In this document: piece after piece, positions 37,310-46,792 of the stretch
Layout: every line of letters starts with the position of its first letter
Numbering within the stretch: the first letter of the stretch is position 1
Assembly: GCA_002753565.1 (NCBI GenBank)
Contig: PEAM01000001.1
Span: 207,621 to 271,620, forward strand
Length of the DNA: 64,000 nt
From: Magnetococcales bacterium
GTDB taxonomy: Bacteria > Pseudomonadota > Magnetococcia > Magnetococcales > JADFYX01
Reading direction: 5' to 3'
Position numbers and translations under genes: made by a program
The notes under the pieces: model-generated
Seen by the model: the letters and a program-made list of their open reading frames with translations, nothing else
Told to the model about the DNA's origin: nothing
Databases searched by the model: none

Positions 37310-38251
37310 ATGCGGGTATTGTTGGCGGAACCCCGAGGTTTTTGTGCGGGCGTTGATCGGGCCATTGCCATTGTTGAGAGAGCGTTGGAAAAATTTGGGC
37401 CGCCTATCTATGTGCGCCATGAGATTGTCCATAACCGCTGGGTGGTGGACTCTTTACGGCGTAAAGGGGCAAAGTTTGTTCAGGAGTTGAGCGATGTTCC
37501 CGATGGAGAGACGGTCATCTATTCCGCCCATGGGGTCTCCAAATCGGTTGAGGAGGAGGGGGCATCGAGGCCCCTTAGGGTTTTGGATGCTACCTGCCCG
37601 CTGGTGAGTAAAGTCCATCGAGAGGCGGAACGTCTGGATGAGGCCGGTAGACGGGTTATCCTGATCGGCCATAAGGGGCACCCAGAGGTGGAGGGGACTG
37701 TTGGGCAGTTGGCCCCTGGTCAGATTGAGGTTCTCTCTCGGGTAGAAGAGGTGGAGGCGTTGGTTCCTGGTGAGGGGGATAAAACGGCCTTTATTACCCA
37801 GACTACCCTCTCTTTGGATGAGACTGCCGAGGTGGTTGCGGCCCTGCGCAAGCAGTTTCCCGGTATTAAAGAGCCCAGCCGTGAGGATATCTGCTACGCT
37901 ACCCAAAATCGTCAAAATGCGGTCAAAGCCCTGGTGAAAGAGGCGGATCTGGTGCTGGTGATCGGTGCGCCCAATAGCAGTAACTCCAATCGACTTCGGG
38001 AGGTGGCAGAACGGGGTGGGGTTCGGGCCTACCTTATTGAATCAGCTCAGGATATCGATCTGTCTTGGCTGGAGGGTGTGACCTGTTTGGGGGTGACGGC
38101 TGGGGCATCGGCACCAGAAGTTCTCATTACAGAACTGCTGGCGTTCCTCTCTCATCGGGTGGAGCGGGTGGATGTGCTCTCCATCAGTGAGGAGAATCTG
38201 GTTTTTCCTCTTCCTAAAGTGTTGCAGGAGATCGCCAACACCCCATCCTGA
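37310..38251 (+). CDS. ispH: 4-hydroxy-3-methylbut-2-enyl diphosphate reductase
   Basis: 313 residues. The three Cys that hold the iron-sulfur cluster are in EPRGFCAGVDRA, DATCPLVSKVH and ICYATQNRQ. The active-site Glu is in the central AFITQTTLS/GHPEVEGT region. IspH makes the last step of the MEP route, forming IPP and DMAPP, the building blocks of the isoprenoids. These would also feed the HpnC/HpnD squalene route seen at 7.5-9.3 kb. It lies 15 bp after pyrD and is probably co-transcribed. Confidence 0.96.
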   Translation: MRVLLAEPRGFCAGVDRAIAIVERALEKFGPPIYVRHEIVHNRWVVDSLRRKGAKFVQELSDVPDGETVIYSAHGVSKSVEEEGASRPLRVLDATCPLVSKVHREAERLDEAGRRVILIGHKGHPEVEGTVGQLAPGQIEVLSRVEEVEALVPGEGDKTAFITQTTLSLDETAEVVAALRKQFPGIKEPSREDICYATQNRQNAVKALVKEADLVLVIGAPNSSNSNRLREVAERGGVRAYLIESAQDIDLSWLEGVTCLGVTAGASAPEVLITELLAFLSHRVERVDVLSISEENLVFPLPKVLQEIANTPS

Positions 38252-38313
38252 TGAGATTGGTGGTCGGTTGGGTTGTTTGATATTGTTGCCAACGGTTTTT
38301 TTGGAGATAATCC

Positions 38314-38724
38314 GTGTTTATCATGAATAGAGCCTCTGCTTTCATGCTCGCTCTTTGCGTATTTGGTCTGCCATTCTCTCTTTTTGCTCAGGAGGGTGAA
38401 GGGCTGATGGAACCAGAAGAGAAGGGGACCATGGCACTCTCTTCTTCCATCTTGGACACCCCCCCCAAGCAACCCTCAACAGCCCAATCAACCCAAGATC
38501 CCCCCAATCTATTCGAGGCCGCCAGCGATATTATTCAAGAGCAGGCGATGGAAGAGGGGAGGGAGCTAAGCCGAAACCTGGATGTATCGGACAACGTTTT
38601 GGCACCCGGTAGTGTGGCTGATAAAGGGGGTATGGATGTTTCTGTTTCTCCGGATGTTGGGGGGTTGGCGGAGAGAAAGCCCCAGTTGCAGGGTGGGAGC
38701 CTTAAGATCAAGGGGCGTTTCTAA
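38314..38724 (+). CDS. Small exported protein of unknown function
   Basis: 136 residues. The start is GTG at 38314 with GGAG about eight bases upstream; the ATG at 38323 is too far from it. A signal peptide (FMLALCVFGLPFSLFAQEGEG) is followed by a low-complexity region rich in Pro, Gln, Ser, Glu and Asp. No fold is evident. The 3' end meets the DksA-like gene from the other strand with a 13-bp gap and no terminator hairpin. I do not recognise a family. Confidence 0.6.
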   Translation: MFIMNRASAFMLALCVFGLPFSLFAQEGEGLMEPEEKGTMALSSSILDTPPKQPSTAQSTQDPPNLFEAASDIIQEQAMEEGRELSRNLDVSDNVLAPGSVADKGGMDVSVSPDVGGLAERKPQLQGGSLKIKGRF

Positions 38725-38737
38725 ACCGGGTGGGGCG

Positions 38738-39094
38738 CTACTGCTCCGAGGAACGGGCGCAGGCGATACAGGTGGGGATGGAGGGTTCGAGTAAGAGACG
38801 TTTTTCATAAATGGGTTCATCGCAGACAGTACAGTAGCCGTAGTCTCCGTTTTCCATTCGCTGTAAGGCTCCGCGAATACGCAACAGCTCCATACCTCTT
38901 CGCCGTTCTGTCTCCTGGGCCATGGATTGCATCTGCATGGCATCCATGCGGGAGAGTCGACCAACCCGGGTTTGATCCAACTCCACCGGCCCTTGGGACT
39001 CCTTGGCAGAGGCTGAGACCTCTTCCAGCTCTTTTTGCCGTGCCAATAACAGGGATTTAAAGGCAGCCAGGTCGATATTCAGCTCGCTGTCCAT
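38738..39094 (-). CDS. DksA/TraR-type C4 zinc-finger protein
   Basis: 118 residues. The zinc site is C-TVC, then 17 residues, then C-IAC near the end. In front is a helical pair (RMDAMQMQSMAQETERRRG, then LLRIRGALQRMENGDYGYC) as in DksA. The acidic tip DxxDxA of classical DksA, which acts inside the RNA polymerase secondary channel, is not present; the place reads LSRMDAMQ, as in short DksA-like proteins. It may still bind RNA polymerase. Classical DksA action with ppGpp is therefore not assured. Confidence 0.8.
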   Translation of the reverse strand: MDSELNIDLAAFKSLLLARQKELEEVSASAKESQGPVELDQTRVGRLSRMDAMQMQSMAQETERRRGMELLRIRGALQRMENGDYGYCTVCDEPIYEKRLLLEPSIPTCIACARSSEQ

Positions 39095-39348
39095 CGTGTC
39101 TCTTCCATCCTAAATAAGCCAAACTTTTGGTGGGGATCCAGAGATGGCTAAGAACGCTCTGGTGGTCGGTAAGGTGTAGGCGATAACCCCTGAGGGTAAA
39201 CCAGTATAGAGGCTTTCTTCTCAAGGTCAAAGGGAGCAGTCTGAGAGGTGGATTCTCTATTCTGTGTCGGCCAACCTTGGAAGATGCTACACTGACATCT
39301 GGTTTCATCATAATCGTTGGGATGCGGATCATGATAAAAAGAGGATCA

Positions 39349-39846
39349 ATGCAGAGGGGGCTGGGGGGGGTCAGGTTGGCTCTTCTACTGCTTTTTTCCC
39401 TGTTTTTTATCCAGCCAGCCCTGGCTGATTGGAGTGGGCCGGTTGTCTGGGTTCAGGATGGGGACTCCCTGATTGTCAAGCGTGGGGGAGAGCGGGTTGT
39501 GATTCGTCTTCAGGGGATCGATACGCCGGAAAAAGGGCAGCCGTTTGCTCAGGAGGCCAAAAAAACCGCCATACGTCTGGCAAAAAACAAGAGAGTCCGA
39601 ATCCAGGTCAAGGAGAGAGACAAGTATGGTCGAATGGTTGCCCAGGTTTTTCTGCCGGATGGACGCAATCTGGCCCATACCCTGGTTCGGATGGGGCTGG
39701 CCTGGCGCCACATCTATTTTGCCAAAGATCCCATGCTGAAAACTCTGGAGGAGCAAGCCAGAAAAGCTGGTTTGGGGCTATGGCAAGAGCGTAATCCAAC
39801 CCCCCCGTGGGTTTGGAAAAAGCGTCTTCGTAAGAAAAACCACTAG
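39349..39846 (+). CDS. Exported thermonuclease-like (SNase) protein
   Basis: 165 residues from the ATG at 39349, with AGAGGA close upstream; earlier in-frame ATGs at 39322 and 39331 are possible. The signal peptide is LALLLLFSLFFIQPALA. The nuclease domain keeps the key residues of the staphylococcal type: Asp in QDGDSLIV, Arg in RLQGIDTPE, Glu in TPEKGQ, and the second Arg in KYGRMVAQV. It should cut DNA or RNA outside the cytoplasm with Ca. The C-terminus is basic (KKRLRKKNH). It stands alone. Confidence 0.85.
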   Translation: MQRGLGGVRLALLLLFSLFFIQPALADWSGPVVWVQDGDSLIVKRGGERVVIRLQGIDTPEKGQPFAQEAKKTAIRLAKNKRVRIQVKERDKYGRMVAQVFLPDGRNLAHTLVRMGLAWRHIYFAKDPMLKTLEEQARKAGLGLWQERNPTPPWVWKKRLRKKNH

Positions 39847-39896
39847 TGGCGTGTGGGGCCAGGGGGGTGTTGTTATGATCATTCTGTAGAGATTTC

Positions 39897-40090
39897 AAAC
39901 CAAATTTGTACAAAACGATTGCGGATGGGTCTGGGAAGGTAGGAATGCCTTCCCAGCGGGTTTGGGCAGCGCCCAAGGTCCTAAGCCTTTGACTTTGCTT
40001 TTTTTTAATTATAAAAGCGTGAAGGTTTGGGGGCCTGCAAGGCCTCCCAAGGTGTTGACTTTGCCTTTAACCGTTGTCCAAATTTGGTTT
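39897..40090. repeat. MITE-like element with terminal inverted repeats and inner hairpins
   Basis: AAACCAAATTTG at 39897-39908 and its exact reverse complement CAAATTTGGTTT at 40079-40090 bound a 194-bp non-coding stretch; the similarity goes a few bases further inward. Inside are hairpins CTGGGAAGG/CCTTCCCAG, TTGGGC/GCCCAA and GGAGGCC-like arms. This fills most of the 305-bp gap between the nuclease and PilZ genes. It is likely a non-autonomous mobile repeat; no target duplication was confirmed. Confidence 0.6.
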
Positions 40091-40151
40091 TAATGGATTA
40101 TATATGGTCAGTCAAGACCAGATTGGGATAAAGATGAAAGAACTGAAGAGA

Positions 40152-40478
40152 CTAGATCTCTTCTTGAATGAGAACCAGGTCATCCCCATGGTCAATAATT
40201 CTCAGACCGACGGCATAGCCATTCGACTCTTTCCGGCAGAACGAAACCTGACAGATGTAGCGCTCCGCTCCAGCCTCTTCAGGAATATCCAGATTAACGG
40301 TCTCACCTTGGTCTAAAGGGTGGGGAGATAACAGGCCGAATCCTTCCAGCCCCATATCGAGGATGGTTATAATGATAACCGACTCGCCTCGGTAGAGTGT
40401 GGCGGTTTCAGTCGCATCAATCCGGTTGGAGACCCTGGACCCAATCTGAACCTCTCGCTCAATCGGCAGACCTGTCAT
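40152..40478 (-). CDS. PilZ-domain cyclic-di-GMP-binding protein
   Basis: 108 residues, a single PilZ domain. The RxxxR motif is RVSNR at about 15-19, and the second motif reads DMGLEG where the usual form is D/N-x-S-x-x-G, so Ser is Gly. Binding of cyclic di-GMP is likely but may be weakened. Other parts are typical (LDQGETVNLDIPE; GYAVGLRIID). The start overlaps the stop of kdsB by 4 bp (ATGA), so it is the last gene of the operon DUF3108-kdsB-PilZ. Two makers or breakers of cyclic di-GMP are coded elsewhere in the window. Confidence 0.8.
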   Translation of the reverse strand: MTGLPIEREVQIGSRVSNRIDATETATLYRGESVIIITILDMGLEGFGLLSPHPLDQGETVNLDIPEEAGAERYICQVSFCRKESNGYAVGLRIIDHGDDLVLIQEEI

Positions 40479-41245
40479 ATTGATTTCTCCTCAAGAATAG
40501 CCTTCACCTTCTCCACATCATCTTGGGTATCCACGCCTACAACGGACTGTTCAACCGTAACAACCCGAATCCGATGGCCCTTCTCCAGGGCGCGGAGTTG
40601 TTCTAGTTTTTCCAGTTTTTCCAATGGGGTGGGCGCTAGAGAGGCAAACTGTTGTAAAAAATCGGCTCGATAAACATACAGACCGATATGGCGCATCATG
40701 GAGGAGGGAGCCAAAGAGAGCGTATCAACCGGCAGACGGGCACCAAAGCGATCTCGGTCGTAGGGGAGGGGGGCACGGGAAAAATAGAGGGCAAACCCCT
40801 GTTGATCACAGACAACCTTGACGATGTTGGCGTTGAATACCTCTTCTGGGTCGGTCAAGGGGTGGGCCAGGGTGCCCATTTGGATGGCGCTCTGCTCTCG
40901 CAACGGTGCCACGGCCCGGTTGATGGAGTCGGGATTTAAAAGCGGTTCATCCCCTTGAACATTGATGATAAGATCCGCATCGGTCTGGCGAGCCGCCTCT
41001 GCTACCCGGTCTGTGCCAGAGAGATGGTCGGCTCTGGTCAGGATCACCTCACCACCGAAATCGGTTACCGCTCGGGCAATTCGGTTGTCATCTGTGGCAA
41101 CAATCACCCGGCTTACTTCAGCCAGAGAGGCCCGTTCATAGACATGCTGAATCATCGGTTTACCCGCCAGAGAGATGAGCGGTTTACCCGGCAGGCGAGT
41201 CGAGGCGTAGCGGGCCGGAATGATGACCAGAACCCTGTCAGACAT
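40475..41245 (-). CDS. kdsB: 3-deoxy-manno-octulosonate cytidylyltransferase
   Basis: 256 residues. The nucleotide-binding signature is IIPARYASTRLPGKPL. NVQGDEPLL, ARAPLPYDRD and the RHIGLYVYR segment are typical of KdsB. The enzyme activates KDO as CMP-KDO for joining to lipid A, an essential step of LPS synthesis in Gram-negative cells. The ATG directly follows the stop of the DUF3108 gene (GGTAGATG), with GAGAGG as ribosome site, and the PilZ gene overlaps its end. Confidence 0.95.
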   Translation of the reverse strand: MSDRVLVIIPARYASTRLPGKPLISLAGKPMIQHVYERASLAEVSRVIVATDDNRIARAVTDFGGEVILTRADHLSGTDRVAEAARQTDADLIINVQGDEPLLNPDSINRAVAPLREQSAIQMGTLAHPLTDPEEVFNANIVKVVCDQQGFALYFSRAPLPYDRDRFGARLPVDTLSLAPSSMMRHIGLYVYRADFLQQFASLAPTPLEKLEKLEQLRALEKGHRIRVVTVEQSVVGVDTQDDVEKVKAILEEKSI

Positions 41246-42067
41246 CTACCTCTCCTCTCCGAGCTCTCCATGGCCTCCACGGCCATCTCTATAGGCAACC
41301 AGGTCGGCGGCGACTCCGCCCAGACTTAAGCGGGTTTCCACTCTGACCGGCATGCGTCTTTCATCATCGGTCAGCCAGATTTCAATGGCCTCTTCCTGAC
41401 GAAACAGCTCCCCACTGGAGGGTATCTTTACCTTGATGGGAATAATTTTGAACCGTCCCAAGGGGGTGAATCGCTGGGCTGGTTTGCCAATATCAACCTG
41501 CATGTTATATTCCCGGCGACCATCGACAGTGATCCAGACCAACGATTTCCCAGGCTCCAGATTGGAGAGGCCGCGCAGGGTATAGAAAACCGCCAGGGGG
41601 TCATTGACCTTGATTGAGGAGATTTTGATGGGAATCGGTTTTTCTCCCTTGCGCAGCCGGGTGACAACCTTGGTTTCCCGGTCGAATTGATAATCGACCT
41701 GACGAACCTGGCTCCCCTTGCGTTGATCTTTAAAATAACTGGTTGAACGGAATCCCCCATTCTCCAGCCACTCACCTTTAGAGCGGAGGGTATCTTTCAG
41801 GGAGTGGAGAAACCTGACCATGCCAATGGTCTCAACCATGGCCTCCAGGTCAAATTTTCCCGGACCGGCCTGGTTCATCTTCATCTCAGCCCGACCAGCC
41901 GGAATACCCATCCAATGGACGTTGAAGGTAAATTGTTCACCCGGAACCCCCCCATAGAGGGTTTTCTTTGTACCCTCTTCAGCCTGCAACGGCGAGAGGG
42001 TTGCAGAAAAAAGGAGGAAAAAAAGGAGCGTGAAGGAGGTTTTTCTCCAGAAGAGAAGTGTTTGCAT
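41246..42067 (-). CDS. Exported DUF3108 protein
   Basis: 273 residues from the ATG at 42067, chosen because a signal peptide follows at once (SFTLLFFLLFSATLSPLQA) and GGAA lies six bases before; an upstream GTG at 42286 would add 73 poorly coded residues. The mature part matches the DUF3108 pattern: GEQFTFNVHWMGIPAGRAEM, VRFLHSLKDTLRSKGEW, and IPIKVKIPSSGELF with IWLTDDERRMPVRVE. These are periplasmic proteins of unknown task, often near envelope genes. It opens the operon with kdsB and the PilZ gene. Confidence 0.8.
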   Translation of the reverse strand: MQTLLFWRKTSFTLLFFLLFSATLSPLQAEEGTKKTLYGGVPGEQFTFNVHWMGIPAGRAEMKMNQAGPGKFDLEAMVETIGMVRFLHSLKDTLRSKGEWLENGGFRSTSYFKDQRKGSQVRQVDYQFDRETKVVTRLRKGEKPIPIKISSIKVNDPLAVFYTLRGLSNLEPGKSLVWITVDGRREYNMQVDIGKPAQRFTPLGRFKIIPIKVKIPSSGELFRQEEAIEIWLTDDERRMPVRVETRLSLGGVAADLVAYRDGRGGHGELGEER

Positions 42068-42384
42068 GATAGTTCCAAGAAAAGGTACCCGACGGCTCAA
42101 CCTGAACAGAGTGGTTGGCGGTGGGTGAATGGCGTAATCGATTGGTCCATCTGGTGGGGTAGAAAAAACCTCTTTTACCATACTGGTAAGGAGATTATTT
42201 GTGATGACACCAGGTGAATTCAGAGGTTGTGTCGGGAGCATGCCGACAACGGCCGTTTCTAGGTTCAAGGTAGACCAACTCCACACTGTTTTCAGTGCTC
42301 AAAAAGGGTTTATGACTACCGTCTGTAAGGTAAAAGTGTAAGATAATCCCAGACCCAACATGCTACAACTCAGGAAACAAAAAA
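42068..42384. other. Divergent intergenic region DUF3108/gmhB
   Basis: 317 bases once the DUF3108 start is set at 42067. AGGAAAC just before 42385 is the ribosome site of gmhB. I see no convincing promoter pair, hairpin with T-run, or small gene here. Confidence 0.4.
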
Positions 42385-42921
42385 ATGAATCGAGAGAATA
42401 AGGTCATTATTCTTGACCGGGATGGCGTTCTTAACCAAGATCGACCGGATTATGTTCTAACACCCGAACAGCTACAGCTTATCGACGGTGTGCCAGAGGC
42501 CATTGCCCGGCTCACCCAAGCCCAGTATAGGGTACTCGTCGCCACGAACCAAGCCTGTATTGGCAAAGGACTGCTTCTGCCGGATACTCTAACACGAATT
42601 CATCAGAAAATGTGCGATGAAATTGCTCTGGCCGGTGGTAAAATTGATGCCATCTACCACTGCCCTCATCAAAATGAGGATCACTGCCTCTGTCGCAAGC
42701 CCCAGCCGGGACTGCTGTTGCAGGCTCAAAAGCAGTGGTCCTTTGTCCCTCAACAGACCTGGTTTGTGGGGGATACGGTTCGGGACCTGCAGGCGGCTCG
42801 AGGAGCAAACTGCCTGGGAGCCTTGGTGTTAACCGGTCACGGCAGGCAAGTGGTCAAACAGGTTGAAGATCGTCCGCACTTTAAGGATTTGGCCGCTTTT
42901 GTCTCTTTTTTACTTTCTTGA
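42385..42921 (+). CDS. gmhB: D-glycero-D-manno-heptose 1,7-bisphosphate 7-phosphatase
   Basis: 178 residues, HAD family. The nucleophile motif is ILDRDGVLN, motif II is VATNQACIGKG, and the zinc loop is CPHQNEDHCLCRKP with Cys-x-His and Cys-x-Cys ligands, characteristic of GmhB. Motif IV is FVGDTVRDLQAA. It removes the 7-phosphate on the way to ADP-heptose, a unit of the LPS inner core, in keeping with kdsB next door on the other strand. The gene meets the chemoreceptor gene tail to tail with an 8-bp gap. Confidence 0.93.
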   Translation: MNRENKVIILDRDGVLNQDRPDYVLTPEQLQLIDGVPEAIARLTQAQYRVLVATNQACIGKGLLLPDTLTRIHQKMCDEIALAGGKIDAIYHCPHQNEDHCLCRKPQPGLLLQAQKQWSFVPQQTWFVGDTVRDLQAARGANCLGALVLTGHGRQVVKQVEDRPHFKDLAAFVSFLLS

Positions 42922-42929
42922 TGGCGGCA

Positions 42930-45900
42930 TCAGGACTCTTGGGTGGCGTTGGCAATCTCTACCGCCTCCTTATCCAGATAGACCTCATCGAGCAGTTTGA
43001 ACAGCTCCCCTCGGACAGCGTTAAAATCCTCCATTTTGGCAACGGCCTGATCCATGGTTTCAAATTCGTTGGCCAGAGAGACGATCTCCCGGGCAATCTC
43101 ATGGACATGGAGATGGACCCGACCCAGCGCCTTGAAATTCTCCATCTGCCCAAACAACTGCTCTCCTTCTGAGTAGTACCATTGGCCAAAGGCACAATCA
43201 TAGCCGGTCGCCACCTCATCGGCTGTCATGCTGGTTCGGCCACGGATGACATGTTCCAGCTTGCTCAGCCAGCCTAAATGGGCCAACTTGACAGAGCCGA
43301 CATCAAAGGCGGGCTTGCCGATATCGATATTGCCGGTAGATTGAACCAGGGCGGAACTGGCTTCGTGGATCACATCGACGATCAGCTCGGTTTGGTGGAT
43401 GGAGCCGTTCATCAGGTTGACGATGTTCATGGTTTTTACGCCATTTTTCTGGACATGGGCCGAGGCTTCAAAAATGGTGTTTCCCATGGTTTTGGCCTCT
43501 TCTGCCAACAGCAGGGACTGCTTGCCCAGCTCATCCAAGCTGCCGGCCTCTCTTGCGGCCTCTCCAACCTGGGTGGTGATCTCTGCTACGCTGGCTGTTA
43601 CCTCGGTACTGGCGCTGGTAACATTGTCGGCAGAGCCGGCCAGCTGGGCCGTTTGGTCGGTTACCTCCTGGGTTGCAGAGGCCACATGGCTCATGGATTG
43701 GGTGATCTGTTGCACCGTTTGGTCCTGTCGGTTGACCAGTTCGGTGATCTCCTGGTTGGCAGAGTTGATGCTGCTGATGCTGTTTGAGACCCGTTGATTG
43801 GCCTCTACCGCCTGCTGAATATTGTCTTGGATGGCTTGAATGCTCTGTGAAATAAGCTGGGTGGCATCTCCTGTCTGTTTGGCTAAATCCTTCACCTCAT
43901 TGGCTACCACGGCAAACCCTTTTCCCGCCTCTCCGGCTCCGGCGGCCTCAATGGAGGCGTTCAGGGCCAACATGTTGGTCTGTTCGGCAATATTGTTGAT
44001 CAGCTCAACCACCTCATCGATGGAAGTGGCCGATAAATAGAGCTGATCCATGGTGGCGATGGCATCGTCGGCATAGCGGTTGGCCTGGTCGGACTCATGG
44101 TTGGCCGATGTGCAGCAAGAGACGACCTTGTTGTTGGATTCATGCATTCTTTTAACCGCCTGGGCGACGGAAACAACCGCCTCGTTGACCTGTGCCAGAC
44201 CCTGATTGATGTTGCCGATTGTTTCAACCATCTCTCCGGTTGTGGCTGCTGCGGATAGAACATTCTCGCTGGTTTCGCTAGAGGCCAGAGCGATGCTGTC
44301 GATGTTGGCAGAGAGACGGGCGGCCCCATCGGAGACATCAATAAACTTGGTGGCAACCAGGTCGATATGCTGTTTGAGCTTGCTGAAATCATCGTCTACA
44401 GCAGCGTTCATCTCGATGGCTTCTCGGGTCATGCCAGAGACCGAGCCGGCATCGCTGTTCAGCTCATTTTTAATCACCAGAGACTCTTTGATAATGGCCT
44501 CCAGGGTTTCGGCCTGGAGAATGACGCTGCGGATCAAGGTGGTCATGCTCTCAGCCAGACCATTGACCCCCACCACCGCACCGAGAATACCGGTTGGTTG
44601 GGTTTCGGTTTCGTGGTGTTCATAGTCGGTCAGATCGCCACCGGCAATGCGTTGCACCTGTTGGTTGACCTCATCCGGCTCTCCACCAATCTGATGATGG
44701 ATACCTCGCCCGATGCGATAGGCCAACAACAGAGCGATGAGGATGATCGCCAAGGTGACAACAAGGTTGGTTGCCAACCCCTGCTTGGCTTGGCTGGTCA
44801 GATCGGCAATTTGGCTGTCAAGATCTTCCCTGACGCGGTTCTCCACCTCTTGAAGGCCATCGATACGGGCGTTGGCGGTTTTAAACCATTGAACAGGATC
44901 GATGCCAAACTCCTGTCCGGTGGCAGCATGAGAGAGGGTACGGAAGCCGTTGATGGCGGAGCGATCATCAATTTTGACCACCCCATCGATCTCCTTGGCG
45001 TCGCTTCCGGCCTTGAGCATCTCGGCAACTTTGGATCGGGCTTCGTGATAGCGGATGATGGTGTTGCGGATGGCTTGGATGGCCTGCTGTTCCCTGGGGG
45101 ATAGGCCAACAATGAGATCATAGGCATCAAGGGTCTCCATCAGACGCTCATAGCGCTGGTTGAAGGCCTGGTAGTAGCGTTCCGAACCCCGAAGAACATA
45201 GTTTTTAAACTGATGAATCGCCCCGCCATAGCCCATCTCTTCATAGAGGGAGGCCAGCAGAGCCGCTCTTGGGTTGGCGGCGGATTTGGCCAGAACCTTA
45301 AAACTGTTCAAGGCGGGGGTGTCGTCAATCATGACATGGGAGTCGATGGATTCGATAGGCTCCCCTTTTTTAAACAAGTCAACCATTTTAACCGCCCTGT
45401 CATGGTACCCATCGGCACTGTGGCGGATGGTCTCCAGGGCGCTCTTTTCTGCCTGGCTTAAACCGTCCAGTTTTTGATAGTCGGCAAGGGTTTTGACGAC
45501 CAGTTGATAGCGGGCATTGAATTGGTCGAGAAAGTGGGGTGTGCCCCGCAATAAAAAGTTTTTAAACTGATGAATCGCCCCGCCAAACCCCATGGCCTCA
45601 TGGAGGGTGGAGAGGTAGAACAGTTTGGGGCTGGCTGCCCCTTTTTGCAGAACGGCCTGACGAATGGTGACCACCTGCTGGGCGTGCTGTCGGGCCATCT
45701 TTTCCTGGTAGAGGGTAGCCTGCTTTGGGCTGGCGAAAAAAAGGAAGGCTTTTTCAAAAATTTTCTGCTCGGCTACTGTTGCGTTAAACTGGGCATAGTG
45801 GGTTGTGGAGATATGGTTTTTCCCAAAGACAAACCCAAGCAGACCCTGCTCATATCCGGCTCTCTCTTTGCTTTGCACCAGGTTGTGATAGGTGGAGGCT

Positions 45901-46469
45901 AACGAGGCGGTTTTGACATCCGGGCTTAAGCTTACCAGTTGACCAGAGAGCTGGAGGAGAGCATGGTTTAAATCGGTATAGGGCTGCATCACCTCCGTGA
46001 GGTCAGAAGCTGGAGCAGTGTCCCCCTGGCGAACCGCGTCGAGGGTTGCAAGCCGGTTGGACATTTGTTGCAGATCAGCTTGGAAACCCGGATAGAACGT
46101 CTCCTTGCTCACCTGTTGTAACGCCGTGTTGAGAGCAGAAATCAAGGGGTCGTTGGTTGCCTGTTGGTTTTTGAGCATTGTCTGAAACCGACCATCGTTC
46201 AAGCCGATACGGCCAGCGGTCAAGCTCTGCTCTTTTTGCAGTTGATGAACCACGCCGTTGGCCTGCTCAGCCAGGGAGGAGAGTCTGCCAAAAGCCTCCA
46301 TATGGTTGACGACGGTATTTTTTTCCAGCACACCCGTGATGGAAAAAAAGAGCATGCCTGCCACTGGGAAGAGCAGCATCAGAATAAATTTTCTGGTCAG
46401 TTTCATCCCATCGATGGATTGAATCCAGGAGGATTCGGAGCGGTCTGCAAGGGAATGCCCAGATTTCAT
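42930..46469 (-). CDS. Methyl-accepting chemotaxis protein with duplicated sensor module
   Basis: About 1,179 residues from the ATG at 46469, with AGGAT eight bases upstream; a TTG at 46517 is less likely. The first membrane span is at about 25-45 ([19 protein letters not shown]), then a large sensor region of the nitrate/nitrite-sensing type. In it, two copies of a 105-residue unit follow each other, each opening with [10 protein letters not shown]. The second span is [18 protein letters not shown], followed by a HAMP-like part. The signalling hairpin [35 protein letters not shown] is in reverse-free order. The C-terminal 90 residues are CZB-like (His, Cys in [18 protein letters not shown]), which binds zinc. 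It directs CheA and thus motility. Confidence 0.88.
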   Translation of the reverse strand: MKSGHSLADRSESSWIQSIDGMKLTRKFILMLLFPVAGMLFFSITGVLEKNTVVNHMEAFGRLSSLAEQANGVVHQLQKEQSLTAGRIGLNDGRFQTMLKNQQATNDPLISALNTALQQVSKETFYPGFQADLQQMSNRLATLDAVRQGDTAPASDLTEVMQPYTDLNHALLQLSGQLVSLSPDVKTASLASTYHNLVQSKERAGYEQGLLGFVFGKNHISTTHYAQFNATVAEQKIFEKAFLFFASPKQATLYQEKMARQHAQQVVTIRQAVLQKGAASPKLFYLSTLHEAMGFGGAIHQFKNFLLRGTPHFLDQFNARYQLVVKTLADYQKLDGLSQAEKSALETIRHSADGYHDRAVKMVDLFKKGEPIESIDSHVMIDDTPALNSFKVLAKSAANPRAALLASLYEEMGYGGAIHQFKNYVLRGSERYYQAFNQRYERLMETLDAYDLIVGLSPREQQAIQAIRNTIIRYHEARSKVAEMLKAGSDAKEIDGVVKIDDRSAINGFRTLSHAATGQEFGIDPVQWFKTANARIDGLQEVENRVREDLDSQIADLTSQAKQGLATNLVVTLAIILIALLLAYRIGRGIHHQIGGEPDEVNQQVQRIAGGDLTDYEHHETETQPTGILGAVVGVNGLAESMTTLIRSVILQAETLEAIIKESLVIKNELNSDAGSVSGMTREAIEMNAAVDDDFSKLKQHIDLVATKFIDVSDGAARLSANIDSIALASSETSENVLSAAATTGEMVETIGNINQGLAQVNEAVVSVAQAVKRMHESNNKVVSCCTSANHESDQANRYADDAIATMDQLYLSATSIDEVVELINNIAEQTNMLALNASIEAAGAGEAGKGFAVVANEVKDLAKQTGDATQLISQSIQAIQDNIQQAVEANQRVSNSISSINSANQEITELVNRQDQTVQQITQSMSHVASATQEVTDQTAQLAGSADNVTSASTEVTASVAEITTQVGEAAREAGSLDELGKQSLLLAEEAKTMGNTIFEASAHVQKNGVKTMNIVNLMNGSIHQTELIVDVIHEASSALVQSTGNIDIGKPAFDVGSVKLAHLGWLSKLEHVIRGRTSMTADEVATGYDCAFGQWYYSEGEQLFGQMENFKALGRVHLHVHEIAREIVSLANEFETMDQAVAKMEDFNAVRGELFKLLDEVYLDKEAVEIANATQES

Positions 46470-46747
46470 GTCGATTATCCTACCAACTCTTTTGTTCAGA
46501 TTAACGGTCTCTTCCAACCTGGTATCCTATACCATTGAGTGGATGACAACAAACATTACAGTGACGCCAAAGAATCACTCTTCCAAATGTTTGCAGATAT
46601 TTGCAGGAGTTGTCCTGTAAAAAAGATGTAGATGAGCTGAATGTTTGTAGGAAACTGTGTGTTTATTGCCGACCAACCAACAGAAAAAGCACGGTCGAAC
46701 CCGGCAAAGCCTTTACCCTGTTTAGAGTCCATGGAATGGGGAACCTT

Positions 46748-46767
46748 GAATTGTATTCATACAATTC
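46748..46767. promoter_or_regulatory. 20-bp palindrome before hybrid kinase gene
   Basis: GAATTGTA and TACAATTC are perfect inverted arms around TTCA, 25 bases before the kinase ATG at 46793. The form suits an operator for a dimeric regulator. It lies in a 323-bp gap between two divergent genes; nothing else was seen there. Confidence 0.45.
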
Positions 46768-46792
46768 GTTAACATAAGCTTGTTTACCTCCA

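Noticed and set aside
41804..42217. Plus-strand frame opposite the DUF3108 start
   Set aside because: The other strand has signal peptide and family pattern; the plus frame is low in coding likeness.
42068..42286. N-terminal extension of the DUF3108 protein to a GTG at 42286
   Set aside because: The 73 extra residues would hide the signal peptide; ATG at 42067 is directly followed by it.
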